From assembly GCF_035610345.1 (NCBI RefSeq), contig NZ_CP141212.1, positions 377,976-441,975 of the forward strand: a stretch of 64,000 nucleotides of DNA, in the 5' to 3' direction. The stretch comes from Sinorhizobium meliloti (GTDB taxonomy: Bacteria; Pseudomonadota; Alphaproteobacteria; Rhizobiales; Rhizobiaceae). The position numbers and the translations under genes were made by a program. Shown piece after piece: positions 53,590 to 62,794 of the stretch (position 1 is the first letter of the stretch; every line of letters begins with the position of its first letter). The notes under the pieces are model-generated. The model searched no databases, was not told the origin of the DNA, and saw nothing but the letters and a program-made list of their open reading frames with translations.

Positions 53590-54060
53590 TCATGACGGGT
53601 GGCTGAACCGGGCGACCCGCGCATCCTTCGTCAGGTTGCGAAAATTGGTGCCGCTCATATGCACGAGCGTCCTGTGGTCGCCGCCCTCGAAATAGACGTC
53701 GTTTGCCCTGTCGAGGCTCTCGTCGAGAATGACCGGCACGCCATAGGCTTCGCCGATGGGCGGGACGGCTCCGGTCTCGCAATCGTTGAAGAGCTCGCTG
53801 ACCTCCTCCTCCGAGGCGAGGCCGAGACGGCGGTTCATGACGTCCTGCAGCGTGGAGAGCTCGACCCGATGCGTGGCCGGAACGACGGCGAGCGCGTAGC
53901 CCATCTCGTGGTGAACGACCACGGATTTGGCGAGCCTGTTGCCCGGCACATGGGCGGCTTCGGCAGTCTGACTGGTGGTTGCGGTACGGTGATGCGCGAG
54001 GGTGTCGTAGGTGATCCCTTCGCTGTCGATATAGTCCTGAAGTCTCCTGGCGATCGTCAT
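53590..54060 (-). CDS. YbaK/ProX-type aminoacyl-tRNA deacylase domain protein
   Basis: 156 aa single-domain protein of the YbaK/INS family that hydrolyses mischarged aminoacyl-tRNAs. Family landmarks are the LAKSVVVHHEMGYALAVVPA segment with the conserved lysine, and CETGAVPPIGEAYGVPVILD with the GxxPP loop. Relatives edit Cys-tRNAPro or Ala-tRNAPro; specificity cannot be assigned. It is transcribed alone and is convergent with gene D. Confidence 0.88.
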   Translation of the reverse strand: MTIARRLQDYIDSEGITYDTLAHHRTATTSQTAEAAHVPGNRLAKSVVVHHEMGYALAVVPATHRVELSTLQDVMNRRLGLASEEEVSELFNDCETGAVPPIGEAYGVPVILDESLDRANDVYFEGGDHRTLVHMSGTNFRNLTKDARVARFSHPS

Positions 54061-54118
54061 CGTAGGCGCCTCTCCTATCCTGCTGCAGTCTCCCCAAGCC
54101 GTTCAGACTCAAGAGAAA

Positions 54119-54182
54119 AATGCAGCGCTTCAAAGTGCTACAGCAGCTTTCGGGCGTCCGGCGGGACGCGGGGCACTGTAGT
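54119..54182. repeat. Sinorhizobium-type ATGCAG/CTACAG intergenic element, full copy
   Basis: AATGCAGCGCTTCAAAGTGC followed by TACAGC and an inner hairpin GCGTCC/GGACGC (54144-54149 and 54154-54159), closing with GCACTGTAG. The outer AGTGCTACAG and GCACTGTAG arms pair. Related pieces are at 16503, 52390 and 55187 in this window. It fills the spacer upstream of the YbaK gene. Confidence 0.65.
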
Positions 54183-54244
54183 GACGCGGAAGATGACATT
54201 CTCCTCTCATCATCGGAGGAGTCAACGGCGAACGGCCGGGTCGG

Positions 54245-54928
54245 CTACCACACGTAGGGCACGAGCCGGTAGCGCACGCGTTCCGCATAGGCATCGTAGC
54301 CGGCCAGCCCGGTACGCAGCGCCCTTTCCTCTATGCCGATCCGGATCGCGAGCAATACCGCCAGTCCGAGTGCCACGAGCAGCCCCCACCAGGAGCCCAG
54401 GAACAAAGAGGTTGCGGCGACGAAGAGAAGACTGCCCGTATAGAAGGGATGACGGACGTAACGATAGGGTCCCGTGGTGATCACGCTTTGCGCACGCTCG
54501 GTCTGCACCTTGACGACCGGCGATGCGAAGCTGTTTTCGCGCAATGTCCGATAGCTGAATCCGATGGAGAGGACGAGGAGCAGCGCACCCAGAGCCTGCA
54601 CCCAGACCGGCATGGAAGACCATTTGAATCTCGCTGCATCGAGCGCCATGAAGGCGAAGCCGGCGACAAGGAACAGGAGGATCACCGAAAGGAGCACTTT
54701 GTCGGCCAGGGGCTGGCCTTCCTGGATTGGGGCAGCCAGCCTTTCCTTGAGCAGCGCGGGATCGTGCCGGGCAAGGAGCAGCCCGACGAGGAACGAAAGC
54801 GCAAGCATGAGGAACAGGTAGCTCCACGCCGCGGGCCAGGCGAGCGTTCCGGCGGAAAGAAAGAGGACGGCTCCGATGAACCCGAACCAGACGATCGTCT
54901 GTACGGTCAGCCTGAGAAGCATGAGCAA
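54245..54928 (-). CDS. Isoprenylcysteine carboxyl methyltransferase-like membrane protein
   Basis: 227 aa with about five membrane helices (approximately 5-25, 30-50, 75-97, 105-125, 165-190). The C-terminal ICMT/PEMT-type signature is clear: TGPYRYVRHPFYTG, then EERALRTGLAGYDAYAERVRYRLVP. Family members methylate lipids or isoprenylated residues with S-adenosylmethionine at the membrane. Bacterial substrates are mostly unknown. Confidence 0.85.
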   Translation of the reverse strand: MLMLLRLTVQTIVWFGFIGAVLFLSAGTLAWPAAWSYLFLMLALSFLVGLLLARHDPALLKERLAAPIQEGQPLADKVLLSVILLFLVAGFAFMALDAARFKWSSMPVWVQALGALLLVLSIGFSYRTLRENSFASPVVKVQTERAQSVITTGPYRYVRHPFYTGSLLFVAATSLFLGSWWGLLVALGLAVLLAIRIGIEERALRTGLAGYDAYAERVRYRLVPYVW

Positions 54929-55186
54929 GCTCCTGCATAGTTTGTGCGATGAAGGGCGCTTTAGAGCGATGGACTCCTGGAGATAGTGTTCCGGCCAGCG
55001 CTCGCAACTCTCATCTCAGGCGGGTGAAGTGGGATTGAACGGGGCGCGCGCGACGTTCCATCGGGCGCTCGCCGGCGTTCACACACTTGTGCTTCGCGCG
55101 GAACTTAAAGCCGAATAACGGATTCCCATATTAGATCCGCTGCACCTTCGCTTGGGCCTTGACCGGTTCAGGATCAAGGCATGCGG

Positions 55187-55243
55187 CAATGCGAAGCACT
55201 ACAGCCCCTTGCACGTCGAACAGGACGTGCGGTGCTGGAGCAG
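55187..55243. repeat. ATGCAG/CTACAG element, second copy
   Basis: GCAATGCGAAGCACTACAGC followed by a perfect 7 bp hairpin, GCACGTC (55211-55217) and GACGTGC (55224-55230), and the closing GGTGCTGGAGC. Organisation matches the copy at 54119. It lies just upstream of the small membrane-peptide gene in a 343 bp spacer where nothing else is recognised. Confidence 0.55.
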
Positions 55244-55271
55244 CACTCGCCGTCCGCAAAGGAGGGACGCG

Positions 55272-55379
55272 ATGTATCGCTATATGATGAAGGAACTGAT
55301 GCTCATCATCGCCGGCCTGACGGTCTGTGCGGTGCTGTTCCTGCTCGTCCTGTCGCAGGGAGCGGCCGCATCCTTTTGA
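55272..55379 (+). CDS. Small single-helix membrane peptide
   Basis: 35 aa, MYRYMMKELMLIIAGLTVCA then VLFLLVLSQGAAASF. One confident membrane helix (about residues 9-28) with a positively charged N-terminus. A strong GGAGG at 55261-55265 sits six bases before the ATG, which is the best evidence that it is translated. No recognised family. It is convergent with the DUF1810 gene (8 bp gap). Confidence 0.65.
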   Translation: MYRYMMKELMLIIAGLTVCAVLFLLVLSQGAAASF

Positions 55380-55386
55380 GCGCGGT

Positions 55387-55821
55387 TCAGCTCTTCCCGA
55401 GAATCTCGATCGTCCTCTTGTCCCGGACGCCGTCGAAGTAAAGGTCGAGCGCCCGGGTGAAGGCGTCGACATCAGGCGCCGCCGCTTCGAAGAGCGTCAT
55501 CGATGAGCAAAACTTCAGATCGTCCGGCCGGCCGAAGATCTCAAGAGCGGTGCGCCCCCTGACCCCATTGACCGCTTCCGTGCATTCGAGGATGCGTCGG
55601 CCGAGAAGCGGATGTCCGACATAGGCGCGCGCCTCGCCGAGGCCCGAGAGCGCATAAAATCGGGCCGTCGGCGAATGGCCGAGGCCCGCGATCTGCGGAA
55701 AGATGAACCACATCCAGTGGGTCCGCTTGGCCCCGGCACGAAGCTCCGCAAGAGCAGCCGGATAGGTGCTTTCCTGCGCAGCGACGAAGCGTTCGAGATC
55801 GAATGCCTCCCTCGTCATCAC
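55387..55821 (-). CDS. DUF1810 family protein
   Basis: 144 aa with the family pattern throughout: FDLERFVAAQESTYPAALAE, the conserved HWMWFIFPQIAGLGHSPTAR, YVGHPLLGRRILECTEAV and the C-terminal DAFTRALDLYFDGVRDKRTI. Function unknown. It ends 20 bp before the aldo/keto reductase gene's 3' side on the same strand and could be its downstream operon neighbour. Confidence 0.92.
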   Translation of the reverse strand: MMTREAFDLERFVAAQESTYPAALAELRAGAKRTHWMWFIFPQIAGLGHSPTARFYALSGLGEARAYVGHPLLGRRILECTEAVNGVRGRTALEIFGRPDDLKFCSSMTLFEAAAPDVDAFTRALDLYFDGVRDKRTIEILGKS

Positions 55822-55840
55822 CCTCTCACCGGTTCATCCA

Positions 55841-56827
55841 TCACCAGCGCTGATGAACATGAACCTTGACGAGCCGCTCGTAAAGCGCCTCGATTGCCGC
55901 GAGCGTCGCGCCGTCGATCGGCGCAAGGGCGCTGGCGGCGGCGTTCGACTGCGCCTGCGCGGCATTGCGGGCTCCGGGGATAACGACGGAAACGGCGTCC
56001 TGCGCGAGGATCCAGCGCAAGGCGAATTGCGCCATCGGCACATTGGCGGGCACCAGCGTACGAAGCTCGTCGACCGCCTGCAGCGCCACGTCGAAGGGCA
56101 CGCCGGCAAAGGTCTCCCCGACGTCGAAGGCTTCGCCGTCACGATTGAAGTTGCGGTGGTCGTCTGGAGCAAAGACCGTATCTTTGCCGATCTTGCCCGA
56201 AAGCAAGCCGGACGCCAGCGGCACGCGCACGATGACGCCGACATTCTTTTTTTTCGCCTCGGCGAAGAATAGGTCCTGCGGCCGCTGGCGAAAGATGTTG
56301 TAGATGATCTGGACCGTGGCGACGCCCGGATATTCGATAGCCTTCAGGGCCTCTTCGACTTTCTCGACCGAGACGCCGTAATGGCGGATCTTGCCCTTGG
56401 TCACCAGCCCATCGAGCGCGCCGAAGACCTCGGGCCGATAGTAGACCTCCGGCGGTGGGCAGTGGAGCTGGACGAGATCAAGCGTTTCGACGCCGAGATT
56501 TGCGAGGCTGCGGTCGATGAAGGCCTCGATATTGCCGCCTGTATAGCCCTCCACCACGTGCGGATTAAGCCGGCGTCCCGCCTTCGTGGCGACGAATGGT
56601 TTCTCCCCGCCCCGTTCCCGCAGCACCGCGGCGATGATTTTTTCGGAACGCCCGTCGCCATAGACGTCTGCGGTGTCGATGAAGGTGACGCCGCTGTCGA
56701 GGGCGGCATTGAGCGCGCGCTTGCCATCCTCCTCGCTGACGTCGCCCCAGGAGCCGCCGATTTGCCAGGCGCCGAAACCGATCTCCGAAATCGTGGCGCC
56801 CGTTCGGCCCAAGATCCTTGTTTTCAT
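55841..56827 (-). CDS. Aldo/keto reductase
   Basis: 328 aa NADPH-dependent oxidoreductase. The catalytic tetrad is visible: Asp and Tyr in FIDTADVYGDGRSE, Lys in FVATKAGRR and His in DLVQLHCPPP; the C-terminal cofactor segment is VVIPGARNAAQAQSN. It resembles the YajO/general stress AKR group acting on small aldehydes. ATG 56827 starts the standard MKTRILGRTGATISEIGFG. Upstream of DUF1810 on the same strand. Confidence 0.92.
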   Translation of the reverse strand: MKTRILGRTGATISEIGFGAWQIGGSWGDVSEEDGKRALNAALDSGVTFIDTADVYGDGRSEKIIAAVLRERGGEKPFVATKAGRRLNPHVVEGYTGGNIEAFIDRSLANLGVETLDLVQLHCPPPEVYYRPEVFGALDGLVTKGKIRHYGVSVEKVEEALKAIEYPGVATVQIIYNIFRQRPQDLFFAEAKKKNVGVIVRVPLASGLLSGKIGKDTVFAPDDHRNFNRDGEAFDVGETFAGVPFDVALQAVDELRTLVPANVPMAQFALRWILAQDAVSVVIPGARNAAQAQSNAAASALAPIDGATLAAIEALYERLVKVHVHQRW

Positions 56828-56911
56828 CGAATGTATCCTCTCCATCTTGCTGCCGGAACTTCAGCTCCGGGTGGTTGGCATAACTATGACGAGAGTGGCG
56901 CAGATGAAGGC

Positions 56912-57496
56912 TCAGTCGCAGAGTGTCACGAGCGCCTTGCCGCGACTGAGATCGCTCACCAGAGCGAGCACGTCGTCTAATGCGTCTTGCCGTATCTCGA
57001 CCGACAGCACCGCACCGGTGCCGGTGAAACTCTCGGAGGCGATCGACACGCCGCGCGCTGCCAGCCGTGCCTTGATGAGCGCGAGATCGGCGAAGTCGCA
57101 GGCGACCTCGGCGCGCTGACGCTCGATCAGCTCGATCTTCTCCGCCGCCCGCAGGCAAAGCGCCGCCGTGCCACCATAGGCACGGACCAGTCCGCCGCTG
57201 CCGAGCAGAATGCCGCCGAACCAGCGCGTCACGACGACGGCGACGCGATCCAGCGACTGACCGTCGATCGCCGCAAGGATCGGCTTGCCCGCCGTCCCGC
57301 TCGGCTCGCCGTCGTCGCTGAAGCGATAGCTCTGGCCGACGCGCCAGGCCCAGCAATTGTGATTGGCCGCAGTGTCCGAGTGGGCGGCAATGAAGGTCTT
57401 GGCCGACGGTTCGTCCTCGATCGGCCCGGCAATCGCGAGGAAGCGGCTCTTCTTGATTTCCTGTGCCGAGGTCTCGATGCGTTCGAGCGTGAACAT
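56912..57496 (-). CDS. IMPACT (YigZ/UPF0029) family protein
   Basis: 194 aa. The N-terminal UPF0029 domain shows SRFLAIAGPIEDEPSAKTFI, HNCWAWRVG, FSDDGEPSGTAGKPIL and VVVTRWFGGILLGSGGLVRA; a smaller C-terminal domain (about 135-190) follows. Members are linked to translation regulation; some bind elongation factors. Start set at ATG 57496 (MFTLERIE); 57526 and 57583 are in-frame but not conserved. Confidence 0.9.
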   Translation of the reverse strand: MFTLERIETSAQEIKKSRFLAIAGPIEDEPSAKTFIAAHSDTAANHNCWAWRVGQSYRFSDDGEPSGTAGKPILAAIDGQSLDRVAVVVTRWFGGILLGSGGLVRAYGGTAALCLRAAEKIELIERQRAEVACDFADLALIKARLAARGVSIASESFTGTGAVLSVEIRQDALDDVLALVSDLSRGKALVTLCD

Positions 57497-57561
57497 CCGC
57501 TTTGTCCCGATTCTTCCAGCGGTCATAGCGGACGGATGGCGCACCGTCACCGTCAAGGTCA

Positions 57562-57606
57562 CCCCTCCCCAACCCCTCTCCACAAGGGGGAGGGGCTGGG
57601 GAGGGG
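57562..57606. terminator. Long C-rich/G-rich hairpin after putA
   Basis: CCCCTCCCCAACCCCTCTCC (57562-57581) pairs with GGGGGAGGGGCTGGGGAGGG plus G (57586-57606) apart from two wobble/mismatch positions. It begins 14 bp after the putA stop on that gene's downstream side, so it could terminate putA. Such CCCCTCCCC palindromes are also dispersed repeats in Rhizobiales. Confidence 0.55.
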
Positions 57607-57619
57607 CAAATCGGAGCGT

Positions 57620-60600
57620 TCAGCCGATCGCCATCAGGCTGGCATTGCCGCCGGCTGCCGCCGTGTTGATCGAGGCGGAAACCTCTTCCACGAGCCAGTT
57701 CAGGGAATAGGCGTCCGGGTTGCGGGCGATTTCCTCGCTCGATGCGGCCTGGACGAGCAGGAGCGGGCCGGGCAGGGCGGCGATGGCCTTGTTGACGGCG
57801 CGGACGCGCTCGGCGTCACCTTCGACCAGCGCACCGGCGAAGGGGCCGTCGGCGGCCCAGTCCTTTGACCAGGAGACGCGCAGGCCAACCGTTTGCGGCA
57901 CGTTTTTCAGCGAAGCCTGCAGACCGGAGGCGGCATCGATCGCGACGCTGTTGCCCGTCGCGAGCGCGGCGGCGAGCTGGTGGTATAGCCCGCTCTCCGT
58001 CGCCGGCACGAGGAGGATGCGGCCGCGCGCATGGAGGGTATAGAGATTGCGTTCGCCGACCGGGCCGGGCAGTTCCAGGTCGAGGCCAAGGGCCGAGCTG
58101 CTGCCGGCGTTGCGGGCCGCTTCGGCCTCCGCGCGCGCGCCTTTGCCGTCGAGCCACTTGGCGAAGTCGAGAAGGACCGGATCCGTGTGCACCGAGCTGT
58201 GCTGCGGCGGAACCGGTGGGGTGGTAACCAGGCGGCCGAGATAAAGCGGACCGCCGGCCTTGGGACCGGTACCGGAAAGACCGCGCCCGCCGAAGGGCTG
58301 AACGCCCACCACCGCGCCGATGATGTTGCGGTTGATGTAGAGGTTGCCGGCCTTGATACGGCTCGTCACATGCGCGATCGTCTCGTCGAGGCGCGTGTGG
58401 AGCCCGAAGGTGAGGCCATAGCCGGTGGCGTTGATGTCGTCCACCAGCCGGTCGAGATCGTCGCGCCGGTAGCGGATGACGTGCAGCACCGGCCCGAAGA
58501 CCTCGCGTTGAAGATCGGAAAGCTTCTCGAGTTCGATGATCGTCGGCGGCACGAAGGTGCCCACTCCGGTCTCCGAGGCAAGCCCGATCTGCTCGACCTT
58601 GCGGCCGAGCCCGCGCATCCGCTCTATGTGCTTCTCGATGTTGTCCTTCGCCTCTGACGTGATGACCGGCCCGACATCCACGGAAAGACGATCGGTGCGG
58701 CCGATATGCAATTCGTGCAGCGCGCCCTTCAGCATCGTCAGGATGCGGTCGGCCACATCCTCCTGCAGGCACAGCACACGCAGCGCCGAGCAGCGCTGGC
58801 CGGCACTGTCGAAGGCGGATGTGATCACGTCGCCGACCACCTGCTCGGCAAGCGCCGAGGAGTCGACGATCATCGCATTCTGGCCCCCGGTTTCGGCGAT
58901 CAGCGGGATCGGCCGGCCGGCAGGCGAAAGGCGGTCGGCAAGCTGTGCCTGGATCAGACGCGCGACTTCCGTCGACCCGGTGAACATCACACCTGCAGTC
59001 TCGGCTGCGGCGACCAGCGCCGCACCCACGCGTCCCTCGCCCGGAAGAAGCTGCAGCGCGCTTGCCGGGATGCCGGCCTCATGCAGGATGCGCACACCCT
59101 CGGCGGCGATCAGCGGCGTCTCTTCCGCGGGTTTGGCGAGCACCGGATTGCCGGCCACGAGCGCGGCGGCGATCTGCCCGGTGAAGATCGCCAGCGGGAA
59201 GTTCCACGGGCTGATGCAGACGATCGGCCCGAGCGGCCCGTGGCCGGGGCCGAGCGTGCGCCGCGTCTGTTCGGCATAGTAGCGCAGGAAATCGATCGCC
59301 TCGCGCACCTCGGCAATGGCGTTCAGCGCCGATTTGCCTGCCTCGCGGATGATCAGCCCGAGAAGCGTGGGCATGCGGGCCTGCATCAGCTCGGCGGCGC
59401 GGTCGAGGCAGGCGGCCCGTTCGGACGGCGGGACGGCCGCCCAATCCGGCGCCGCTTCGGCGGCAAGGCGCACGGCGCGCCGTGCGTCCTCTTCCGAGGT
59501 CTCGGTCACCGAGCCTACGACGTCGCGATGATCTCCGGGATTTAGAACCGTGCGCGTCTCGCCGGCAGCGGGACCGGTAGCGAGCCGCGGTACGGCGGTC
59601 CACTTCATGGCCGCGCTTTCCCTCAGCGCTTCCGTAAGCGACGCAAGCGTTTCCTCGTTGGAAAGGTCGAGGCCTGCGGAATTGGTCCGCGCATCGCCGA
59701 AGAGCTCGGCCGGCAAGGCGATCCTGTCGTGCTTGGCGCCGACGACCGGCATGGCGCGGACGACTTCGACGGGATCGGCGATCAGTTCGTCGATCGAAAC
59801 CTTCGGGTCGTTGATGCGATGCACGAAGGAGGAGTTGGCGCCGTTTTCGAGCAGGCGCCGGACCAGATAGGCAAGCAGCGTCTCATGGGTGCCGACAGGC
59901 GCATAGATGCGGCAGGGACGATCGAGCTTGCCGCGGCCGACGACCTCTTCGTAAAGAGGCTCGCCCATGCCGTGCAGGCACTGGAATTCGTATTTGCCCA
60001 CCTGAAAGTCCCTGCCTGCCATGTGATAGATGGCGGCGAGCGTCTGGGCATTGTGTGTCGCGAATTGCGGGAAGACCACATCGGTCGCGGCAAGCAGCTT
60101 GGCTGCGCAGGCGATATAGGAGACGTCGGTATGGATCTTGCGCGTGAAGACCGGGAAATCCGCGAGCCCGTCGAGCTGCGCCCGCTTGATCTCGGCATCC
60201 CAATAGGCGCCCTTCACGAGCCGCACCATGATGCGTCGCCCGGAGCGCCGGGCGAGATCGATGATGAAGTCCAGAACGAAGGGGCAGCGCTTGCCGTAGG
60301 CCTGCACGACGAAGCCCATGCCGTTCCAGCCGGAGAGCTCGCCGTCGAGGCAGAGCTCCTCGAGGAGATCGAGCGACAGTTCCAGCCGGTCGGCTTCCTC
60401 GGCGTCGATATTGAGGCCGATATCGTAATTCCTGGCGAGGAGAGCGAGCGCCTTGACCTTCGGCAGCAGTTCGCCCATCACGCGCGCGGCCTGCGCGCGG
60501 CTATAGCGGGGATGCAGCGCCGAGAGCTTGATCGAGATGCCGGGGCCTTCATAGATGCCGCGGCCGGCGGAGGCTTTGCCGATCGCATGAATGGCGCTCT

Positions 60601-61321
60601 CGTAATCCCTGTAATACCGTTCCGCGTCGGCGGCCGTGGTCGCGGCCTCGCCGAGCATGTCGTAGGAGTAGCGGAAGCCCTTTTCCTCGAGTTCCTTCGA
60701 ACGCTTCAGCGCTTCCTGGATCGTCTCGCCGGTAACGAACTGTTCGCCCATCATCCGCATGGCCATGTCGACGCCGCGCCGGATCACCGGCTCGCCGCAA
60801 CGCGAGATGAGACGTGTGAGCGCCGCCGACAAGCTGCGGTCGTTGACCGTCGAGGTCAGCTTGCCGGTTACGACGAGGCCCCAGGTCGCGGCATTGACGA
60901 AGAGCGAACGGCTGCCGCCGAGATGCGATTTCCAGTTGCCGTCGGCGATCTTGTCGCGGATCAGCGCGTCACGCGTCGCCGTGTCGGGAATGCGCAGCAG
61001 CGCTTCCGCAAGGCACATGAGTGCCACGCCTTCCTGGCTGGAAAGCGAATATTCCTGCACCAGGCCTTCGACGCCGGAGCCGCTGTGCTTGCCGCGCAGC
61101 GCCTCGATCAGCTTGCGGGCTGTTCGTGCGGCCGCGTCGCGCGTTTCCTTCGGCTGCGTGGCCGCTTCGAGAAGCGGCGGCAGGCATTCCGTTTCCGGGC
61201 GGCGGTACGCGGCCGTGATCGCCTGGCGCAGTGCGCTCTGTGGCCGGACCGGCGGTGCGAAGTCGGCGAACGGCGCCGGGGCGACCTCGACGGGGGTTTT
61301 TTGAAGCGGGCTCGGGCTCAT
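57620..61321 (-). CDS. putA: Bifunctional proline dehydrogenase/glutamate-semialdehyde dehydrogenase
   Basis: 1233 aa enzyme that oxidises proline to glutamate in two steps. Order: N-terminal arm, proline dehydrogenase barrel (about 160-470, with GPGISIKLSALHPRYSRAQA and MVRLVKGAYWDAEIKRAQ), GSA dehydrogenase (about 560-1030, with ISPWNFPLAIFTGQ, ETGGQNAMIVDSSA and the catalytic Cys in SAGQRCSALRV), and a C-terminal domain of about 200 residues that closes the substrate tunnel. The N-terminal ribbon-helix-helix DNA-binding domain of enteric PutA is absent, so autoregulation by PutA is unlikely; the Lrp-like putR often seen beside rhizobial putA is not in this window. Confidence 0.96.
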   Translation of the reverse strand: MSPSPLQKTPVEVAPAPFADFAPPVRPQSALRQAITAAYRRPETECLPPLLEAATQPKETRDAAARTARKLIEALRGKHSGSGVEGLVQEYSLSSQEGVALMCLAEALLRIPDTATRDALIRDKIADGNWKSHLGGSRSLFVNAATWGLVVTGKLTSTVNDRSLSAALTRLISRCGEPVIRRGVDMAMRMMGEQFVTGETIQEALKRSKELEEKGFRYSYDMLGEAATTAADAERYYRDYESAIHAIGKASAGRGIYEGPGISIKLSALHPRYSRAQAARVMGELLPKVKALALLARNYDIGLNIDAEEADRLELSLDLLEELCLDGELSGWNGMGFVVQAYGKRCPFVLDFIIDLARRSGRRIMVRLVKGAYWDAEIKRAQLDGLADFPVFTRKIHTDVSYIACAAKLLAATDVVFPQFATHNAQTLAAIYHMAGRDFQVGKYEFQCLHGMGEPLYEEVVGRGKLDRPCRIYAPVGTHETLLAYLVRRLLENGANSSFVHRINDPKVSIDELIADPVEVVRAMPVVGAKHDRIALPAELFGDARTNSAGLDLSNEETLASLTEALRESAAMKWTAVPRLATGPAAGETRTVLNPGDHRDVVGSVTETSEEDARRAVRLAAEAAPDWAAVPPSERAACLDRAAELMQARMPTLLGLIIREAGKSALNAIAEVREAIDFLRYYAEQTRRTLGPGHGPLGPIVCISPWNFPLAIFTGQIAAALVAGNPVLAKPAEETPLIAAEGVRILHEAGIPASALQLLPGEGRVGAALVAAAETAGVMFTGSTEVARLIQAQLADRLSPAGRPIPLIAETGGQNAMIVDSSALAEQVVGDVITSAFDSAGQRCSALRVLCLQEDVADRILTMLKGALHELHIGRTDRLSVDVGPVITSEAKDNIEKHIERMRGLGRKVEQIGLASETGVGTFVPPTIIELEKLSDLQREVFGPVLHVIRYRRDDLDRLVDDINATGYGLTFGLHTRLDETIAHVTSRIKAGNLYINRNIIGAVVGVQPFGGRGLSGTGPKAGGPLYLGRLVTTPPVPPQHSSVHTDPVLLDFAKWLDGKGARAEAEAARNAGSSSALGLDLELPGPVGERNLYTLHARGRILLVPATESGLYHQLAAALATGNSVAIDAASGLQASLKNVPQTVGLRVSWSKDWAADGPFAGALVEGDAERVRAVNKAIAALPGPLLLVQAASSEEIARNPDAYSLNWLVEEVSASINTAAAGGNASLMAIG

Positions 61322-61503
61322 TGAACGCTGTCCTCCACGGAACGGTAGCGGGCGCTATCGACGCCCTGATGTCGTGGCAGAAAATACGCGTGCCATCGCC
61401 GAACATCCATCCGGCAAATTAGCATTATGGCCGAATGTTTCTCCACGACAGGCAAGACAAAGGGAGAACTATACGGAGTGCAGGCGAATGTTCCGGACGA
61501 AAG

Positions 61504-61818
61504 TCAGCATGCAGCCCCGAAAAGTTGCTCCCGCGCCATCAGGCACTCGTCATCCCCCGGCATGCAGGTGCGACAGACGATGGGGCGTATATCGTAGACC
61601 TTGCAGGCGACGGAACGGCCGAGCTTGCCCTCGAGCGCCGTGCAGCGGCCGCTCTCGCAACGCATGCCGCCGAGATCCGCAGCCACATAGTCTGCTGGTA
61701 TGCGCTCGAGCTCTTCCTCCGTCTCGAGCGAAAAACGCGGCCAGTCGGCCGAATAGGCGCAGCAGGCGCCGCAGCTCTGGCAGTCGAAATTCTGATTGGC
61801 GGGAACGGACTGGCTCAT
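61504..61818 (-). CDS. YkgJ family cysteine-cluster protein
   Basis: 104 aa. The cysteine-rich signature is FDCQSCGACCAYSADWPRFS, with further cysteines at GGMRCESGRCTAL, VACKVYDIRPIVCRTCMPG. These proteins are thought to bind zinc or an iron-sulfur cluster. Role unknown. It is upstream of putA on the same strand (182 bp gap) and follows the phosphodiesterase gene by 58 bp, an order also found in Sinorhizobium as I remember it. Confidence 0.9.
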   Translation of the reverse strand: MSQSVPANQNFDCQSCGACCAYSADWPRFSLETEEELERIPADYVAADLGGMRCESGRCTALEGKLGRSVACKVYDIRPIVCRTCMPGDDECLMAREQLFGAAC

Positions 61819-61876
61819 GGCATGAGCCTATCACGAAGCGGGTGGCGCCGGAATGCCTGCCGCTCGCGCCGGAAGG

Positions 61877-62683
61877 TCACGTCCCCACCGCGTCGCGTCT
61901 AGCTATCTCGTAGTCTTCCGTATGCACGAGCACGCCGTCGCCGGTCACCAGCGCTATGCCGTAGGCCGCCGGCTCGTCCACCGAAAGAGATGCGTCCGCC
62001 GTGTCGAAGGGCATCGGCTGCTGGTGCACGGGGCTTTTGAAGATCGAGAAGGGAATGCCGCGACTGGAGCCGCTGATGGTGCGGTGAACATGACCGGCGA
62101 AGATATGACGAACATTGCCGTGCCGCTTCACCAGGGCGTAGAAGTCGTCTTCGTTGATGAGGCGGATCATGTCCATACCGGCAAAGCCGCTGACATGCGG
62201 CGGGTGGTGCATGAAGACGAGCGCCGGCCGGCCGCCGGCCTCTTCGAGTTGCCGGCCGAGCCAGGCAAGCCGCCTGTCGCATAGGTGACCGGCGTGGCTC
62301 ACCGGATAGTCGTAGGGCGGTGCAAACAGCGTATCGAGCAGGATCGCGCGGCAATCGGGGAAATCGAGCACCTGCTGGACGAAGCCGTTCGCGTCGACCG
62401 CCGTTTCGGCGAAGACGTCGAGAAACACTTCGCGCCGGTCGTGATTGCCGATCATGAGTGCCGCCGGTGGGGTGAGTTCGCCGAGAAGGGCCTTCAGCCG
62501 CTCGTAGGAAGCGCGGTCCGCCCGATGCGTCAGATCGCCGGCGAAGATCACCCGGTCGGCATCCGCATGATAGCGGTTGACGTGGGCGATGCCGTTTGCG
62601 AGCCGCCGATACGGGTCCAGCCCGATGATCGTCTCGCCTTCGGGCACCATGTGGAGATCGGAGAAAATGATGAGCTTCGTCAT
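61877..62683 (-). CDS. spdA: Class III cyclic-nucleotide phosphodiesterase, SpdA-like
   Basis: 268 aa calcineurin-type metallophosphoesterase. All metal-binding motifs are present: IIFSDLHM, FAGDLTHRADRA, MIGNHDRR, VFMHHPP and FAGHVHRTISG. The sequence class fits CpdA/SpdA-type 3',5'- or 2',3'-cyclic nucleotide phosphodiesterases. Context supports SpdA: in S. meliloti the spdA gene lies between the putA side and the Clr-controlled gene SMc02178 near the adenylate cyclase genes, and here a Clr-type box and a FecR gene follow. ATG 62683 starts MTKLIIFSDLH. Confidence 0.82.
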   Translation of the reverse strand: MTKLIIFSDLHMVPEGETIIGLDPYRRLANGIAHVNRYHADADRVIFAGDLTHRADRASYERLKALLGELTPPAALMIGNHDRREVFLDVFAETAVDANGFVQQVLDFPDCRAILLDTLFAPPYDYPVSHAGHLCDRRLAWLGRQLEEAGGRPALVFMHHPPHVSGFAGMDMIRLINEDDFYALVKRHGNVRHIFAGHVHRTISGSSRGIPFSIFKSPVHQQPMPFDTADASLSVDEPAAYGIALVTGDGVLVHTEDYEIARRDAVGT

Positions 62684-62794
62684 GTGCGTCCCGCGTTGAT
62701 GTCTCACGGGTCACGCTCCTGCGCCTGCTCGCAGGCGTCAAGCGGCATTTTCGGGCGGGTCGGACCTATGCGGAAGACCGGACTGCCGCCCCCA

